A DNA stretch of 64,000 bases from Enoplolaimus lenunculus (GCA_030248215.1 JASANG010002125.1:353501-417500), one strand, 5' to 3'. Positions 34,683 to 49,577 are shown, counted from the stretch's first letter. Numbers and translations are program-made. Notes: generated by a model not told the origin, from the letters alone.

Positions 34683-37600
34683 TTACAAAAAGTCTTTGAG
34701 CAACGTTCGTCGTTTTTGTTCCGCGATGTGCATTTGATTCTCCAAATCCTATAACATTTACCTGTCGGCGTTACAACACAAATGTGATAGATTATTACGA
34801 ATAAGAAGCTTGGATTTTACTAGTGATCTAGATTATAAATTTTTAAGGCCAAATCAGTAATATAAACTTGCGTAATCACCACTTAGTGTTATTCTGCAGG
34901 CAATTAGCTCACTAAATTAATAATATAAAACCGCAACTTAATGCAAAATTCTCTTTATTACAAGCACCTTAGTCAGACCAAAGATCATGGTTACCCGTAT
35001 AGGTCAAAGTTACCCACCCATAAAATGATAATAAAACAGTTACCCCACGATCAGTAGTTTCAGCCCGCTCCACTTTCCAGGACAAATTTTCAATTTCTGC
35101 TTCCAACTGACCCTGTTGGTATTCGAACTAAAATAATTAAAAAGGAATTACGACATACTGGTCAAGACAAACAATGCGGATAAACGGTTGAATTTCACAA
35201 AAAGCCATTGTATACTCAACATTTTTAACCAGAACCAAACTTCTATTTGTATCCCGTACTAAAGACAAGACATTGGAATGAATCCGACATAGAAAAACTC
35301 ACCAATAATTTACTCTGACTATTATCACAGTAATACGCGTACGGATATGTGTATTGGAGTGTGTACCGACACTAGAAATAATAGAACAAATTGCAAGCAA
35401 ATTACTTCCCAGAGTAGCAGCCTTCTGAACGACGGCTAAGTGTTACATCATAATACGTTCGAGTTTATACTAGACCAGACTATTCTTGCAAAAATACGTT
35501 TGAAATGCGCACTATATAGATATCCTTGAAGATGACTATTCAAAACAATAACAACAGCTGTCAGCCAACGGAAATTTACTTAAGGTAAAATTTCAGACAC
35601 CTTCGTAATACCACACAACCACAACGGGCAGATTGAAAGAGAAAACTGCATACGAAGTTTACACACTACGAAGGTCTATTAAATTAGCAAAATCTAGAAA
35701 TACGGCAATAAAGAAAATACTCCTACATGCTACCCTAGCCCCTTGACTACATCATTCGTCTACCGCACAATTTTATCAAAACTTACCTTTGTCAGTAACG
35801 CAGCAGCGTCGTATAAATACTGCCAATCAATCCAAGTGCCATCCTTTGAAGAAATTTTCGCTTCAATTCGTTCTTTGACACGCTCCAACATTGCTTTTTC
35901 TAAGCTCAAACTCTTGTGATGATTTTCCCACTGAAATAATGGTAAACTAAAATGAATTGCTATGAATTTCCAATGAATGAGAAATAAACTTGCCTACACG
36001 TATAAACAAGGAGCCGTATGCTCAACTGTGTCTAGCAGTGGCACCTATCACCAATTAACAATTATCTCGAGATCTGATCATTAGTCGCTCACCAAAATGT
36101 AAAAATGTGCTGAAGTTTAAAGCCCATCCATAATTAAAGCCAGTTCTTACTCTTTCGAAATAAAACAAATATTTCTGTAGTGCTTCACGTGCTTTCACAT
36201 GAACCGCTTCCGAAGCAATATTCGGGTTTTCTTTGTACCTGGAGCATACGTAGTATTCGCTGCCATGACTTTTCCAATCTACAAATAAAAGTAGGAAAGT
36301 ACATTTGTGAGACAGCGATTTTGTAAAAATATATAATATCGCAGCAAAAACCAAAATTATACCATAACTGAAAAAAAATTATATTAAAACTTAAGGTTGA
36401 ATTGTGACCTTGATGTATACACAATATTTTCTCCAATACAGAATTGCAACAATAAATAAAATAGTTCCTACTTAAACACAGATGCAATTTCATACCTCCA
36501 AGGCACATCCAACAGAAGTGATGTTTGCATTTCCAACACTGCATGTGATTACAACCGCCGTTCTTTTCGATGCAAATATGACACTTTGGACAATCTTTGG
36601 TGTTCGCCGTAATATAGTTAGCTGTTTCACTGTCATCAGCACATTTTGTCAGCCAAAGTTTCATTGTTTCGCACGATGTTGGTGCGTGATATTCTATCGC
36701 ACAAATGAAGCTTAAAAAGACAACAGAATCAATAGATAACAGTGTAATAAACATTTACAATGTACAGTCTACTAGCCACCACCTCTCAACATCTATTTAA
36801 ATATTTCTCTAGTTTTGATAAACAAATATTCGATGTCAACTCCTAGTTTTTAAAAACTTCACTTCGACAATTAAAACAGTGAAGAAAATTACATTACTGA
36901 TCAGTAGCTTTACAATATAGTCATAAAAATTGTTGTGCAATGACGCAGCTGTGACAACACTCAAACAGCTAACTCACCAAAATGATAATTGACACACTTT
37001 ACAAATCGTTTTCTTCGCTTGTGGTTCATGTGCACGGATAATTGTTTGGCAATTAGATCCTGGACAAAATCGTAACTGAGGATGGCTCTGAAACTTTAAA
37101 AAGGTGCATAAAGCTTATGAGTATACAACACTCGAGCGATTATCACTACTACAACTTTTAGCAACGCGAGATCCTTATCAAATTCAAGTGTTTTAGAATA
37201 TATTATATTACCAATTTTGTTTCTGCTCCTAAAACATCTAATCAAGCAACGCAAGCTGGGCAAAACATACCCATATAGAAACCCCAGGCTGGACAATATA
37301 TAAGGCTGCTTTATCACACCACCTACATTTACATGATCTTGGAAAACCAGGTCCTTGTACTTCTTGCACAGGATAACGTTTCCTAGCAACGCCGATAATG
37401 CAAACTCTTCTGGCACACGTAAATTACACTGTCGTTCCATACACTCGATTTCTATAAACAAAACACACGCATATACAGTTACAACTGTATATAAAAATAA
37501 AGAATGTTTTCAATAATGGCGAGAGATAAGCTCTGAACAGTTTCCATTAGCCTTCTAGTACGTATACATGCAAAATGAATTAAATCAGGTCGCGCACCCA

Positions 37601-40600
37601 ATTTTCTCTGATTATGCTAGAACGTGATACCAACAACTAAATTTCCTACCAGCTAAGTAACAAAAAACGACTTGGGCAAACAAATCTTTCAACTACTGAA
37701 TTGATTACCGGTTGAGGTATTTTGTGAAAGTTGAAATTGCAAGTGACTCCGCCAACAATCCATACAAAACCCATGCCGACATTCTAAATGATGGAATTCA
37801 GTTCCGGGCTTCGTTGAGCAACAAACGGTACATTGAATCTGTTGTTCAGGTTGTTGTTGCTGTTGTAGTAGTTGTTGAGTTTTTTGCTTTTGTTGAGCGT
37901 AGTGTTTGAGAGGAATCCGATCAGTGACACAATCGTCGGCATCCTGAACTGAGACAGTTGATTTTACAAGTTTTTTATGATATGTAGGGTTACAGTAAAA
38001 GCATGGCCTTGCTAACTTTTTAATCGATCAATCACAATTAATCGTATAGAAGGGTCGCTTACGTGCCCACCAGATTACTATAAATAATTATGCATATAAA
38101 ACACCACTTATTCACCCACACGGATAATGAGTATGTTCTTTTGTGTTCCGTTGGCTACAGATCCAAAATCAAACAATGAAAGATTCAAACTCCCATCATA
38201 CAAAAACGCGGAAGTAAACGAAAATAACTAACCAAATGATTGTTTTTAGGTTTAACACCGCTTTTAACGAGCAATTCGTCAAAATTTTTCTCATACCTAA
38301 AATACAAAATACTAGGGTCGCATTTAAAATGACGTAATGAAGTATCTTAGTTGTTCTTTATGTATTGTGTATTAAAATTGGAATCGGAATATTTTCAAAA
38401 TAAAATCGGCATCGGTATCGGAAAAAGTTTTAGTATCGAACCCATCACTACAAAACACCCATTAAATGTGAATGCTCACTTACAATAGCCTGACTTCCAG
38501 GTAGTAACCAGGGGGAGTATATGTGTCATACCCTCCTTAAACTGACTTTTGTTTACAGGTTTTGAAAACTATTTTTAATTGACGCTATAAGAAACCCTTC
38601 TCAAAAATTTTATAAAACAAAACTATTCTTTCTGAGATCCTGTCTAAAACCCTGGCTTGAATATTATCCAAATTCAACACCAACCAACCGACCAAGCAAA
38701 CAACCAACCAACCAACCGACCAACCAAACAACCAACCGACCGACCAACCAACCACACGCGCACTGCATCTAGATCAACGATTTTTAAAATATTTTACTTA
38801 CGCACGAATAATTAGTTCTTTGTCCCAGAAATTGACGTGAAGCAGTACTTTGGCGAGAGATTGCGCAACCTAAAAGAAAACAAACTAACCTATTTATTAT
38901 TAAAAATATTTCTTCTGTTGCTGCTCTGTCACACTTTTGTGCACAATTTTATATACGTAATAAATAATAAATACGCACATACGCGCATACACGTTAGACT
39001 TTTAATCAACGGCTTATTAACAAAACTGAACTAATTACAAAAACACTATGTATTTCGAAAAGTTTCCAATATTTAAATGATTATGAGTAATTTTGTGACA
39101 CACGTTGAGGTAGGGTCAACAGAAATTTTGCGTTGAGGTAGGGTCAACGCGTGTCACGGGTTGTAAAAAAGTGTTGACCCTACTTCAACGAGTGGCACAA
39201 AGCACTCGTTGAGGTAGGGTCAACGGAAAATTTTCGTTGAGGTAGGGTCAACGACCACTCGTTAACACTGGGATGGGACATATTTTGTGGCCAGGCCAAA
39301 TTTTTTATTGTGAACGCGGCATTGTGCTATACTGTACTATGCCAGACACCGGCGCGCTGCAATTTTTAATAAAAATTTGAGTGCCACACGCCGGCGTGCG
39401 GAGAGTATAGCGCAACCCAAAGCATTCCAGCTCATGCGTCTTTGGAGTGCAGGAACAGGAATCCCGAGGAAACGCTGGCATATCTTCATACATATACGCA
39501 CACGTATATATACACCAGGGTGCAACCGGAATTACAATTTACCGGAACCGGAATTTGAAAATTTTAATGGAACCGGAACCGAAACCGGAAAGTGAAAAAT
39601 GCATTTCACCAAAAATTTCATTTTAATCTTATTTTTTGCTCTATTACTTGTGAAATAACCTTAGTCGAACATAGGTATTTATTTTATTTGTTGCATTTTA
39701 GATTTTCGTCGTCGATGAAGTGAAATCCACCATCAATGGCTTATATTCGGAGTACAAGTGGCTTTCAAAAGAGATTCTTAAACATTTGCAAAGTTAAGAA
39801 AACGGCCAAATTATAACACCGGAATTTTTAAATCCGGTAAATATTTACCGGAACCGGAAGGTGAAAAAATGCCGGAACCGGAACCGGAATTCCGGTTGCA
39901 CCCTGATATACACATATACGTGTACATAAATACAAATATTACATATAAAGTGTCGCTGCGTACAGCAAACCGTGGAAAGTTAAAAAATACCATGTATATA
40001 CCGAATTTGTGATTTTCATATTTTTCAAACGAAAATCGAGCGTGATACAATTTTTTCATGCGAGTCAATTACGGATTGTATATAAAACCTGGCTGCGGTT
40101 AGTCCCCGGCAAACAAACCCACAGAATCTCTGATATATTATATATTGTTACTGGAACGTCTTTGACCAATCGAGCAACACATTCATTCAAAAATTGTTCC
40201 GCTTGAACGATGTCTAAACATTCATATTCAAATTGCTCTGGATCATGGCTAGTGCCGCATGCTGATGTGCCTGGAATAGGTTCTGGACTTCCGACGTCTG
40301 GATATTCCCAATCATAATCTAAAATTTTGTTAAAAACTTTTATTCTGTCTAATTTTAGTGACCATGGAGTGAAGCCAAAAAAGGTTCTGTTGCAACAATA
40401 CACAGCTCCAAAATTGTTTTAGCAATCACAACCACCCCCATATTTTCAAGGTAGGTACGTATATAAAAACGTCAGGTTTATATGGTGTTTATCAGTTTGC
40501 AGAGAGGGTAATTAGTATTCATCATACTTAAAAATGCCGGAGCAAGATCTCGAACATGCCACTGCGAAATATTTTGATTATGAATACAAGGACAAAGTTT

Positions 40601-42053
40601 TGGCATATTTTTAAGGATTAATATTCGGCAACATATAACAGCGTAGTCGGAACCGGATGTCCATTATTTGCTGCAGCAGAACCGGGACTGGACATCAGGC
40701 CGCACAATGGTTTTAGTCAATTACCCAATGTTCGCGGGCAAATGCAAATACTAACGAAGTCCAACGAAAAACAACCAATCAAAATCAGTTTGCCTTCCAG
40801 TAGCACAGCGCAGGGTTTTATTCTGTGTTATTGTTTTATCGACTTATAAAATTTCAGGATCAAATTAAAAACTTTGGTGCCAAAAAATTTTTTACTTCTT
40901 TCAAAAAATTCAGTTATGACCAATTCAAAATTGCTCTGACACGATACAGAGACAAGTTGAACAAGTTGTATTTACTTTTTTGCTACGCTTAATCAGCTTT
41001 AGAAGGACATTTACAAAATACCTGACGCGACGCAAACAAATTAGTTGCCCAAATGGCGACTGGCCGAAAACTTTAGAGGTGCGGCAATTCGATATTTTAG
41101 GTGCAACGACGCCTGGATTGGCAAAAAATCAAACATCGTCGCAGTAAAAGTTGGGCTGCCATAGACAATTGCCGTATGGGTTTTCTCGGACGGTGACTAT
41201 AACAAACAGGTGTTCTGGGCGGCACCACATTATTGAGCGAAGCGTTTTGTTTTGTACTTGGGGTCGAAAGGTGGATGTCTGTCCGTCCGTCCGAAAAGAA
41301 TCACAGGAACGGCTGAACCGATTTCGATAAACTTTTTTGTTTGAAAGCCAATTATCCTGGGGTGTTAACCTCGCATTGGGGTTTTAAAATTTTACGCCGT
41401 TCATTAGCTACCGGCTAATTTGCATAATTAATGAAGCCTAAATTAGGACTTTCTACAATATTTCACTAATTAATTAAGCCTAAATTAGGACTTTCTACAA
41501 TATTTCACTAATTATTAAGGCTAAAAGCAAGATAATTTCAGCACTAAAGGGTTTTTAGTTTTAGGTGCGAATAATAAATTGTTTACAAACATCTAAAACC
41601 GATAATTGAATAGTTAGCTAATACGTAGCTAATTTGCATATAAGCAAAATTGATAAGCCTAAATTAGGCGTTTTTACAATGTTTTACTAATTATTGAGTT
41701 ACAAGCAATATTAATTTCAGCAATAATGGCTTTTCGGGTGCGAGAAATCTCAATAAATTGTCTACAAACCTTTAAAAGCGATTATCGAATAGTTATCTAA
41801 TAGATTATTTGCATATTTGCTTAATTGACGAGACAAAATTAGGACTTTTTAAATTATTCCAATAATTAATTGCTTACGTGTGTTCGAGCTTCGCTCAATA
41901 AATGTAGTCCCACTACGACCGGTATATTATAATTAACACACTTTGAAACTAACCGTTAAAGTCGTAGTCGGAATCATCGCTATTACACTGCGAATGCATT
42001 TCTTTGTCCGCTACGCAAACCGGCTGATGCTGCTGATGTATTCCAATCGGCAT
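34683..42053 (-). CDS. ARIH2: E3 ubiquitin-protein ligase ARIH2 (ariadne-2), 13 exons
   Basis: RBR-type ubiquitin ligase that takes ubiquitin from an E2 onto its own cysteine before passing it to substrate or to neddylated cullin-5 complexes (family knowledge). Exons, in gene order: 42053-41954, 40318-40152, 38869-38802, 38296-38233, 37943-37709, 37451-37327, 37087-36978, 36710-36496, 36278-36151, 35930-35787, 35371-35303, 35127-35044, 34748-34683. All introns are GT-AG, all phases agree, total 524 residues (human about 493). Residues 1-60 are acidic. RING1 spans about 171-220 ([14 protein letters not shown]), IBR about 240-303 (CPGSNC, CKVC, HAPTSC), RING2 about 330-378. NGGCNHMQC holds the catalytic Cys343. 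The Ariadne helical domain runs from about 380 to the end ([27 protein letters not shown]). A Gln-rich insert lies before RING1 (about 148-170). The second ATG at 41999 is an alternative start that fits the vertebrate N-terminus better. Introns 1 and 2 carry transposons. Confidence 0.96.
38680..38754. repeat. (AACC)n microsatellite in ARIH2 intron 3
   Basis: AACC units with AACCG and AAAC variants over about 75 bp, between ARIH2 exons 3 and 4. Confidence 0.85.
39090..39262. repeat. Five copies of an 18-bp motif in ARIH2 intron 2
   Basis: CGTTGAGGTAGGGTCAAC occurs at 39103-39120, 39131-39148, 39207-39224 and 39235-39252. One inverted, slightly changed copy (GTTGACCCTACTTCAACG) sits at 39173-39190. 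The units can pair across the centre, so this may be the core of a small fold-back element. Confidence 0.7.
39516..39905. mobile_element. hAT-type MITE in ARIH2 intron 2, perfect duplication
   Basis: CAGGGTGCAACCGGAATTAC to CCGGTTGCACCCTG, flanked by identical ATATACAC (39508-39515, 39906-39913). Collinear with the 33.3 kb copy but inverted. The 8-bp duplication and CAGGG ends are hAT hallmarks. Confidence 0.88.
41215..41931. mobile_element. TTATTGAGCGAAGC inverted-repeat element (ARIH2 intron 1 side)
   Basis: TTATTGAGCGAAGC near 41230 and GCTTCGCTCAATAA near 41888-41901 are inverted ends, with a shared outer CCACTACGAC. Near the left lies TCCGTCCGTCC and CGGCTGAACCGATTTCG. The interior has repeated AT-rich units with AATTTGCAT (octamer-like) and GCCTAAATTAGGAC. 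It lies in ARIH2 intron 1, up to 22 bases from exon 1. Confidence 0.75.
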
Positions 42054-45019
42054 GTTTTGGCAATAAATCTCCAGTGGAAGTGGAGGGCGCTATGTAACAA
42101 AACTACAGCGCACACACTGTATTTGACAATAATGAATCGCCAGTTTTATGCGTCATTTAATTTTCAGCTTAACATTACTTTGTAGCAAAAATAAAACCTA
42201 AAGTGTACAAGAATAGCTGCAATGCAGGGTCAACAATGAACGCAAGCATTCTAAAACAGTTACAAACGTATTCTTAATCAATGTGGGATAGCGGATACTT
42301 TTGATCACAACAATCCTAAGAAGACCATTCAATGTAGCGAAAAGCGATCCGTGTATATCTTGTACCTGTTTATTTACATACTGCTATATTTGATTTCGTA
42401 ATCATTAAGACAAAATACAATGTTTCACTTCGGAATCTTTATATTGAAACCAGACGCAGCTGTTTCAGGCACAAAATTCTTACGGCAAATCGACACAAAT
42501 TTAGGTTTGGTTTCTGTTATATACACATTTAAACCGACCTATAAGGGTAAGCTCATTGAATCTTTGGCCCATGTTAACAATAACGGCATGCCGACTGGCA
42601 ATTTCCCAGTCTCCCAGCCTTGAAATTTCAGTTTCGTAGTCTCCCAGTTTCCTTGCTACCCAGTCAAATTTTACCATGCTCCCGGCTTCCAAGTCACCCA
42701 GTTTCCAAGTTCTCCGTCTAATAGTGTCCAATGTCAGTTTTCCCGTTTTTCCAGTCCCACAGTTTCAATTAAAGATTAACAAAGAAAACAACGTAAATAC
42801 AAAATATTTGAAATTTCACACCTATAGACCAAAATTAGCACATCGTTCTGTTCAAGATTTAATAATTTTTACATATCGCATTACTAAGGATTCTGTGCAC
42901 TGCTCAACCACTTACCGATGAATTAAAATATAGCATGCTCTAAAAAGCAACTAATTAAGTCAGTTTGGTCAAACACACATAAAAGTGTTATAAAATAGCA
43001 CAAAATTTTTGGATACAATAATAAATATTAAGAAAACAATTTTACCCAACTGGCACTCCTGGATGGCATTAATACCAAAGTCTCAGTTTCTAAACCTGAG
43101 TTGTCAAATACTAGGACTGAGACTACGCGAGTCTCATAAAATTTCGCGACTTGAAAATAAAACTTCCAGCTCTGTTCCTAACGTCCCAGTTTTTCAGTCC
43201 CTTGTCGGTCTCGTTCTTTTCGGTTTTGTTCTTTCTCTCTGGGGGATGAATTGATTTGCTCTTGATCCGGGTAATTACGTATCTATTGTGCTCGTAACCG
43301 CGTCAACTCTACTTTGGGGTCAAACAGCTAATGGATCCGTACTTCAACTAAGATCGATCGCTCCGCAGGAAACGCACGGTTTTGGAAATTTTATATAAAA
43401 TTAAAATGGCAAATAAGACGTAACGAATAAGGTTATAAAAGATAACGCACCGTATTTTTAGGCACAGAATTATTTGGTAATAGAATATAGAATTTACTTT
43501 TAAGTCTAAAACAATACTTTTGAAAATTATCAATCTTGTGCACACAGCTTTTAACAAAACTAATTTAACCTTCCAAATTCACGAGAATAACTCAATCTTT
43601 CTGATAAACCACGGTCCTTTTTTAAATTAGCAATGCCAGCTCCGCAGTGCTTAGGCGTAATTGCCTACCAATACGACTGCTCGCACGAGCCAGTCGGTTC
43701 TACTTTTAACACAATACTCACCAAATACCGGGGAAAACAATTCGACGCGAAGGGAACACACGCAGGAGAAACAAAACTCACAACTGAGATTCCGGGAATA
43801 AAACACACAATTTGAACAAAACTACACCTCCGTAATTAATGTCGAAACTCGGGTAAAGACACAACTGATCAAACCCAACTAAATGGAGAATTCTTAATTT
43901 AGAATTAATTGGGTTATTTTTTAGTAAATTTTGTAATAATTTTTGGAATTTATTATAGAATATTGTTTCAGAACGTTTTTACACGCACGACTCCGACATA
44001 ATAATAAACATACAAAAACAACGTAAAAAACAACAACTAAAAATACCCTAAAAACCATGTATTAAGCCTAGCTAGGAAAAGGGAAAGCTGAGGGAGGGTG
44101 ATTTAGAAAATAAAAAGTAAAAACCCAAAATTTCAAAGTGAGACACCACCTACATCCCTCACAATCCTAGCTTTTCAGCTTTTAGCGTCCTATTGTCAAA
44201 ATTTACCAGAGACCCAGTTAACAAGTCACCCATTTCAATTCTCCAGCTGATTGTGAGGAGGCGTGACTCAGTGCTAGCGTGGTAGACTGGAAAGCTGTCG
44301 GTCATGGAATCGAGACCTCATAAGAAAGCGAAAAAAGCCAAGGTTCGATTCCCAGCGTGGTCCTTAACGTTGAGCAAAACTTTAAAGACGGGTCGTGCAG
44401 ACCGCGCAGATCTAACTTCCAGTTCCCTAGCCGCCATCGCTTCTTGTTGACATGGGTCAATGTTTTTGTAGCATTTACCACTAGCTAAATATCTTTCCGC
44501 AACAAATGTTATCAAAAATAAGTATGTTCGTTCGAAAAGAATTTACGTTTTCCATTGATTAATTAAAGACGTTTGTCGCGGCTTGGTTTAGGTCCAAAAA
44601 GGAAACAAAGCTTGGGTTTTATTTGGGTAAGATATTCTTAAGTTTTGCTGGTTTGACGTATATTGTCATAGGTTTTTTAACAATTTTTGTAAACAACGCT
44701 ACATTGAACTGTTATTTAATAGAATAATTGGATTTAACTGTCATCCCGTTGTCTACTTATTTGGCCGAATGGTTCGTGCCTGTTGCAAATTCTTTAACTC
44801 AAAATCGACTTCAGTCATCTTCCAACGCATATAATAACTGTTTCTAGAGTGAACTTTGCTCTGAATAATGTCTTAGTATTTTTACAGTAAATATGAACAC
44901 AACACACTAAAATGCACATTGCACGCTCGATTTTTCAACAAGGGAATTTTTTCCGGTGAACTTGTTGATAACTTGTCTAAAAAGCTACCTTGCTAAGCTT
45001 TTTAAAATAACACCTCCGA
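42054..45019. other. Head-to-head spacer between ARIH2 and the PRELID3B-like gene
   Basis: Holds both promoters. 42590-42770, 43140-43210 and 44170-44245 share many CCCAGT/CCAGTCTCC phrases, a diffuse repeat. A tRNA-like SINE head lies at 44255-44370. The bases just upstream of ARIH2 (42060-42110) are comparatively GC-rich. Confidence 0.5.
44255..44370 (+). repeat. tRNA-like SINE head
   Basis: An A-box-like TGACTCAGTGC and a strong B-box match GGTTCGATTCCC (about 44342) lie near each other. Their spacing is longer than in a true tRNA and the stems do not close, which suggests a tRNA-derived repeat in the spacer between ARIH2 and the PRELID3B-like gene. Confidence 0.4.
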
Positions 45020-45027
45020 TGACGTGA
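45020..45027 (+). promoter_or_regulatory. CRE/ATF-like site before the PRELID3B-like gene
   Basis: TGACGTGA, half of a CRE, lies within the near-palindrome GATGACGTGATATC about 50 bases upstream of the start codon. It is a plausible proximal promoter element for a housekeeping gene. A single short match can arise by chance. Confidence 0.25.
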
Positions 45028-45076
45028 TATCAGCTGGTTTGCTAAATTAAAAGTACTAAAAGAAAACTGTAAAAAC

Positions 45077-47847
<2,771 letters not shown>

Positions 47848-48747
47848 CGCAGGCTTCAACTTAGGATGACAAATTGATTAGGATTTGATTTAGTCTACTA
47901 AATATAATATTATTTGTTTCTGTCTTTGTAATGAAATTAGTATATTATATTCTGTTTTGTCAGTTATATACAAAAGTGTTTTCGACGTAGCCAAGACACA
48001 AGGCCGTTTTGCGAAAATTTCAAGCATGTAAATGAATGGTAAATGTAACACAAGATGTGGAATTGTAGTGCATCTATTTAACTGCCCCTGTATTGGCGAT
48101 TTTCCTAACTATTTCTATCGTATGTGGTCAATTGTACAATGCTTCAAGCCAATTTGGTTTTTGCGTAAAATAGTTTTACGCGATGTCATACCGCAAGGTT
48201 ATTTGGAATTAAATATTTGTTGTGAGATCAATTTGACTGCATCTTATTGTAATTTAAATATAAATTTGGTGTTGTATCATATATTTTCCGTTCTAAAACA
48301 ACACGGTCGTTTCAAAAAATTATCAAAAAATCTACTTTACTTACACTGCATATATGGCAATATAATGGCTGCTTTTTACTCACTGCTCAACTAAGTTTTT
48401 GGTGTGACAGCAATGTGTTTAGTTGACGTCATCAAATTGAATAAAACGTATACTGAAGATTTTACAATGAGCAACTAGAAAAATAACTGGAGTGATCCGT
48501 AAGACATTTTATTGGACTGTGGTTCGGCGTAAAGGTCGCAGCTACGGCGTCGAAATTGTCTAGGCTTTTTTAAAAATCCTATCGAAGCTGAAATTCCTAG
48601 AAATTTAAAACTGCAAACTCACTGAACTGCTCAGCAAGTTAAAAACATATTCTTGGCTATTGAAGTATGTTGCATGTTACGGTTTAACCAGATTAGGACA
48701 CAAAAGCGCACCCAAAACAAAAAAAGGCCACCGCAACCAAAAAACCA

Positions 48748-48748
<1 letters not shown>
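47848..48748. other. PRELID3B-like 3' UTR and spacer
   Basis: A 120-codon open frame at 48032-48394 is Cys- and Ile-rich with no motif. It falls before the possible poly(A) signal at 48440, so it is treated as UTR. Confidence 0.45.
48440..48445 (+). terminator. Possible poly(A) signal for the PRELID3B-like gene
   Basis: Canonical AATAAA about 590 bases after the stop codon. No closer canonical hexamer is obvious, so a 3' UTR of about 0.6 kb is plausible. Without transcripts this stays a guess. Confidence 0.3.
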
Positions 48749-48780
<32 letters not shown>

Positions 48781-48790
48781 CCCCCCCCCC
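48749..48790. repeat. Poly-A tract followed by poly-C
   Basis: Thirty A residues run straight into twelve C residues. It could be a degenerate microsatellite or an assembly or sequencing artefact. Confidence 0.8.
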
Positions 48791-48825
48791 ACCCTTAAAT
48801 GCCGGTTTTGGCCTTCGACTGTGTT

Positions 48826-49142
48826 TACCGGTGCAACCGGAGGTGGAAAATGTCTGAGCCGGAGGTCAACGAAACTTGCCGGAGGTGAGGCGAAACTAGG
48901 TAGTAATTTTTAGCCAATATCTGTAATATGTTGGTATGAGTTGTTTGATTTTGCGCTAATTTTCTGCGAAATTTTGGAAATTCATTCCTAAAAATTGTGA
49001 CAAAAATAAAACGAAACGCGCTAAACAGGTAAACTTTGCAAAATTTTACTACCGAAATTGCCTGAGCATCCGGCAAAAATTCTACTGGAGCCGGAGGCCG
49101 ACTTTCTGCCGGAGCCGGAGCCAGATCTCCGGTTGTACCCTG
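48826..49142. mobile_element. hAT-type MITE, CTCCGG subfamily, diverged
   Basis: CCGGTGCAACCGGAGGTGG at the left and CTCCGGTTGTACCCTG at the right. Oriented opposite to the 49.2 and 50.1 kb copies. Target duplication not clear. Confidence 0.65.
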
Positions 49143-49221
49143 AAAATTAGGTTTAAGTATTTGAAAAAATTGAGTATCGTGTTTAACAGTACTATATAGA
49201 AACACTTTAAAACCAACTGAG

Positions 49222-49577
49222 CAGAGTGCAACCAGAGGTCTGCCTCCGGTACCGGCTCCGGTAGAAAATCGGCCTCTGGCTCCGGTGGAATTTTTGCCGG
49301 AGGTTCCGGAAATTTCGGTAGTAAAACTTTGCATAGTTTTGCAAAAATTATCTGTTTGACGCGTTTTGTTTTGTTTCTGTCACAATTTTCACGAAAGAAT
49401 TTTGGAATTTTCGCAGAAAATTAGCGTAAAACCAAACAACTTAACAACATATTGCAGATAGTGGCTAAAATTAACTAATTAACCCTCATTTTTAGTACCT
49501 AATTTTTCCTCACCTCCGGCTTCGGCAAGTTTCGTTGACCTCGGGCTCCATTATTTTTCACCTCCGGTTGCACCCTG
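49222..49577. mobile_element. hAT-type MITE, CTCCGG subfamily, perfect duplication
   Basis: CAGAGTGCAACCAGAGGTCT to CTCCGGTTGCACCCTG, flanked by CAACTGAG on both sides. The interior has GGCTCCGG/GCCTCCGG repeats and a long AT-rich centre (CAACTTAACAACATATTGCAG). Confidence 0.85.

Noticed and set aside
36482-36715. Plus-strand frame of 77 codons
   Set aside because: Exact antisense of ARIH2 exon 8.
37712-37909. Plus-strand frame with a poly-Val stretch
   Set aside because: Antisense of the Gln-rich ARIH2 exon 5.
39090-39262. GAGGTAG in the intron repeat resembles the let-7 microRNA seed
   Set aside because: Only about eight bases agree, the motif is repeated five times and no let-7-like hairpin arm follows. 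Chance match.
48653-48913. Frame coding poly-Lys then poly-Pro
   Set aside because: Translation of the A and C homopolymers and a MITE end.
48825-49334. 169-codon minus-strand frame, the second longest in the window
   Set aside because: Made of two neighbouring CTCCGG-type MITEs, with Pro/Ala-rich translation from the CCGG repeats.
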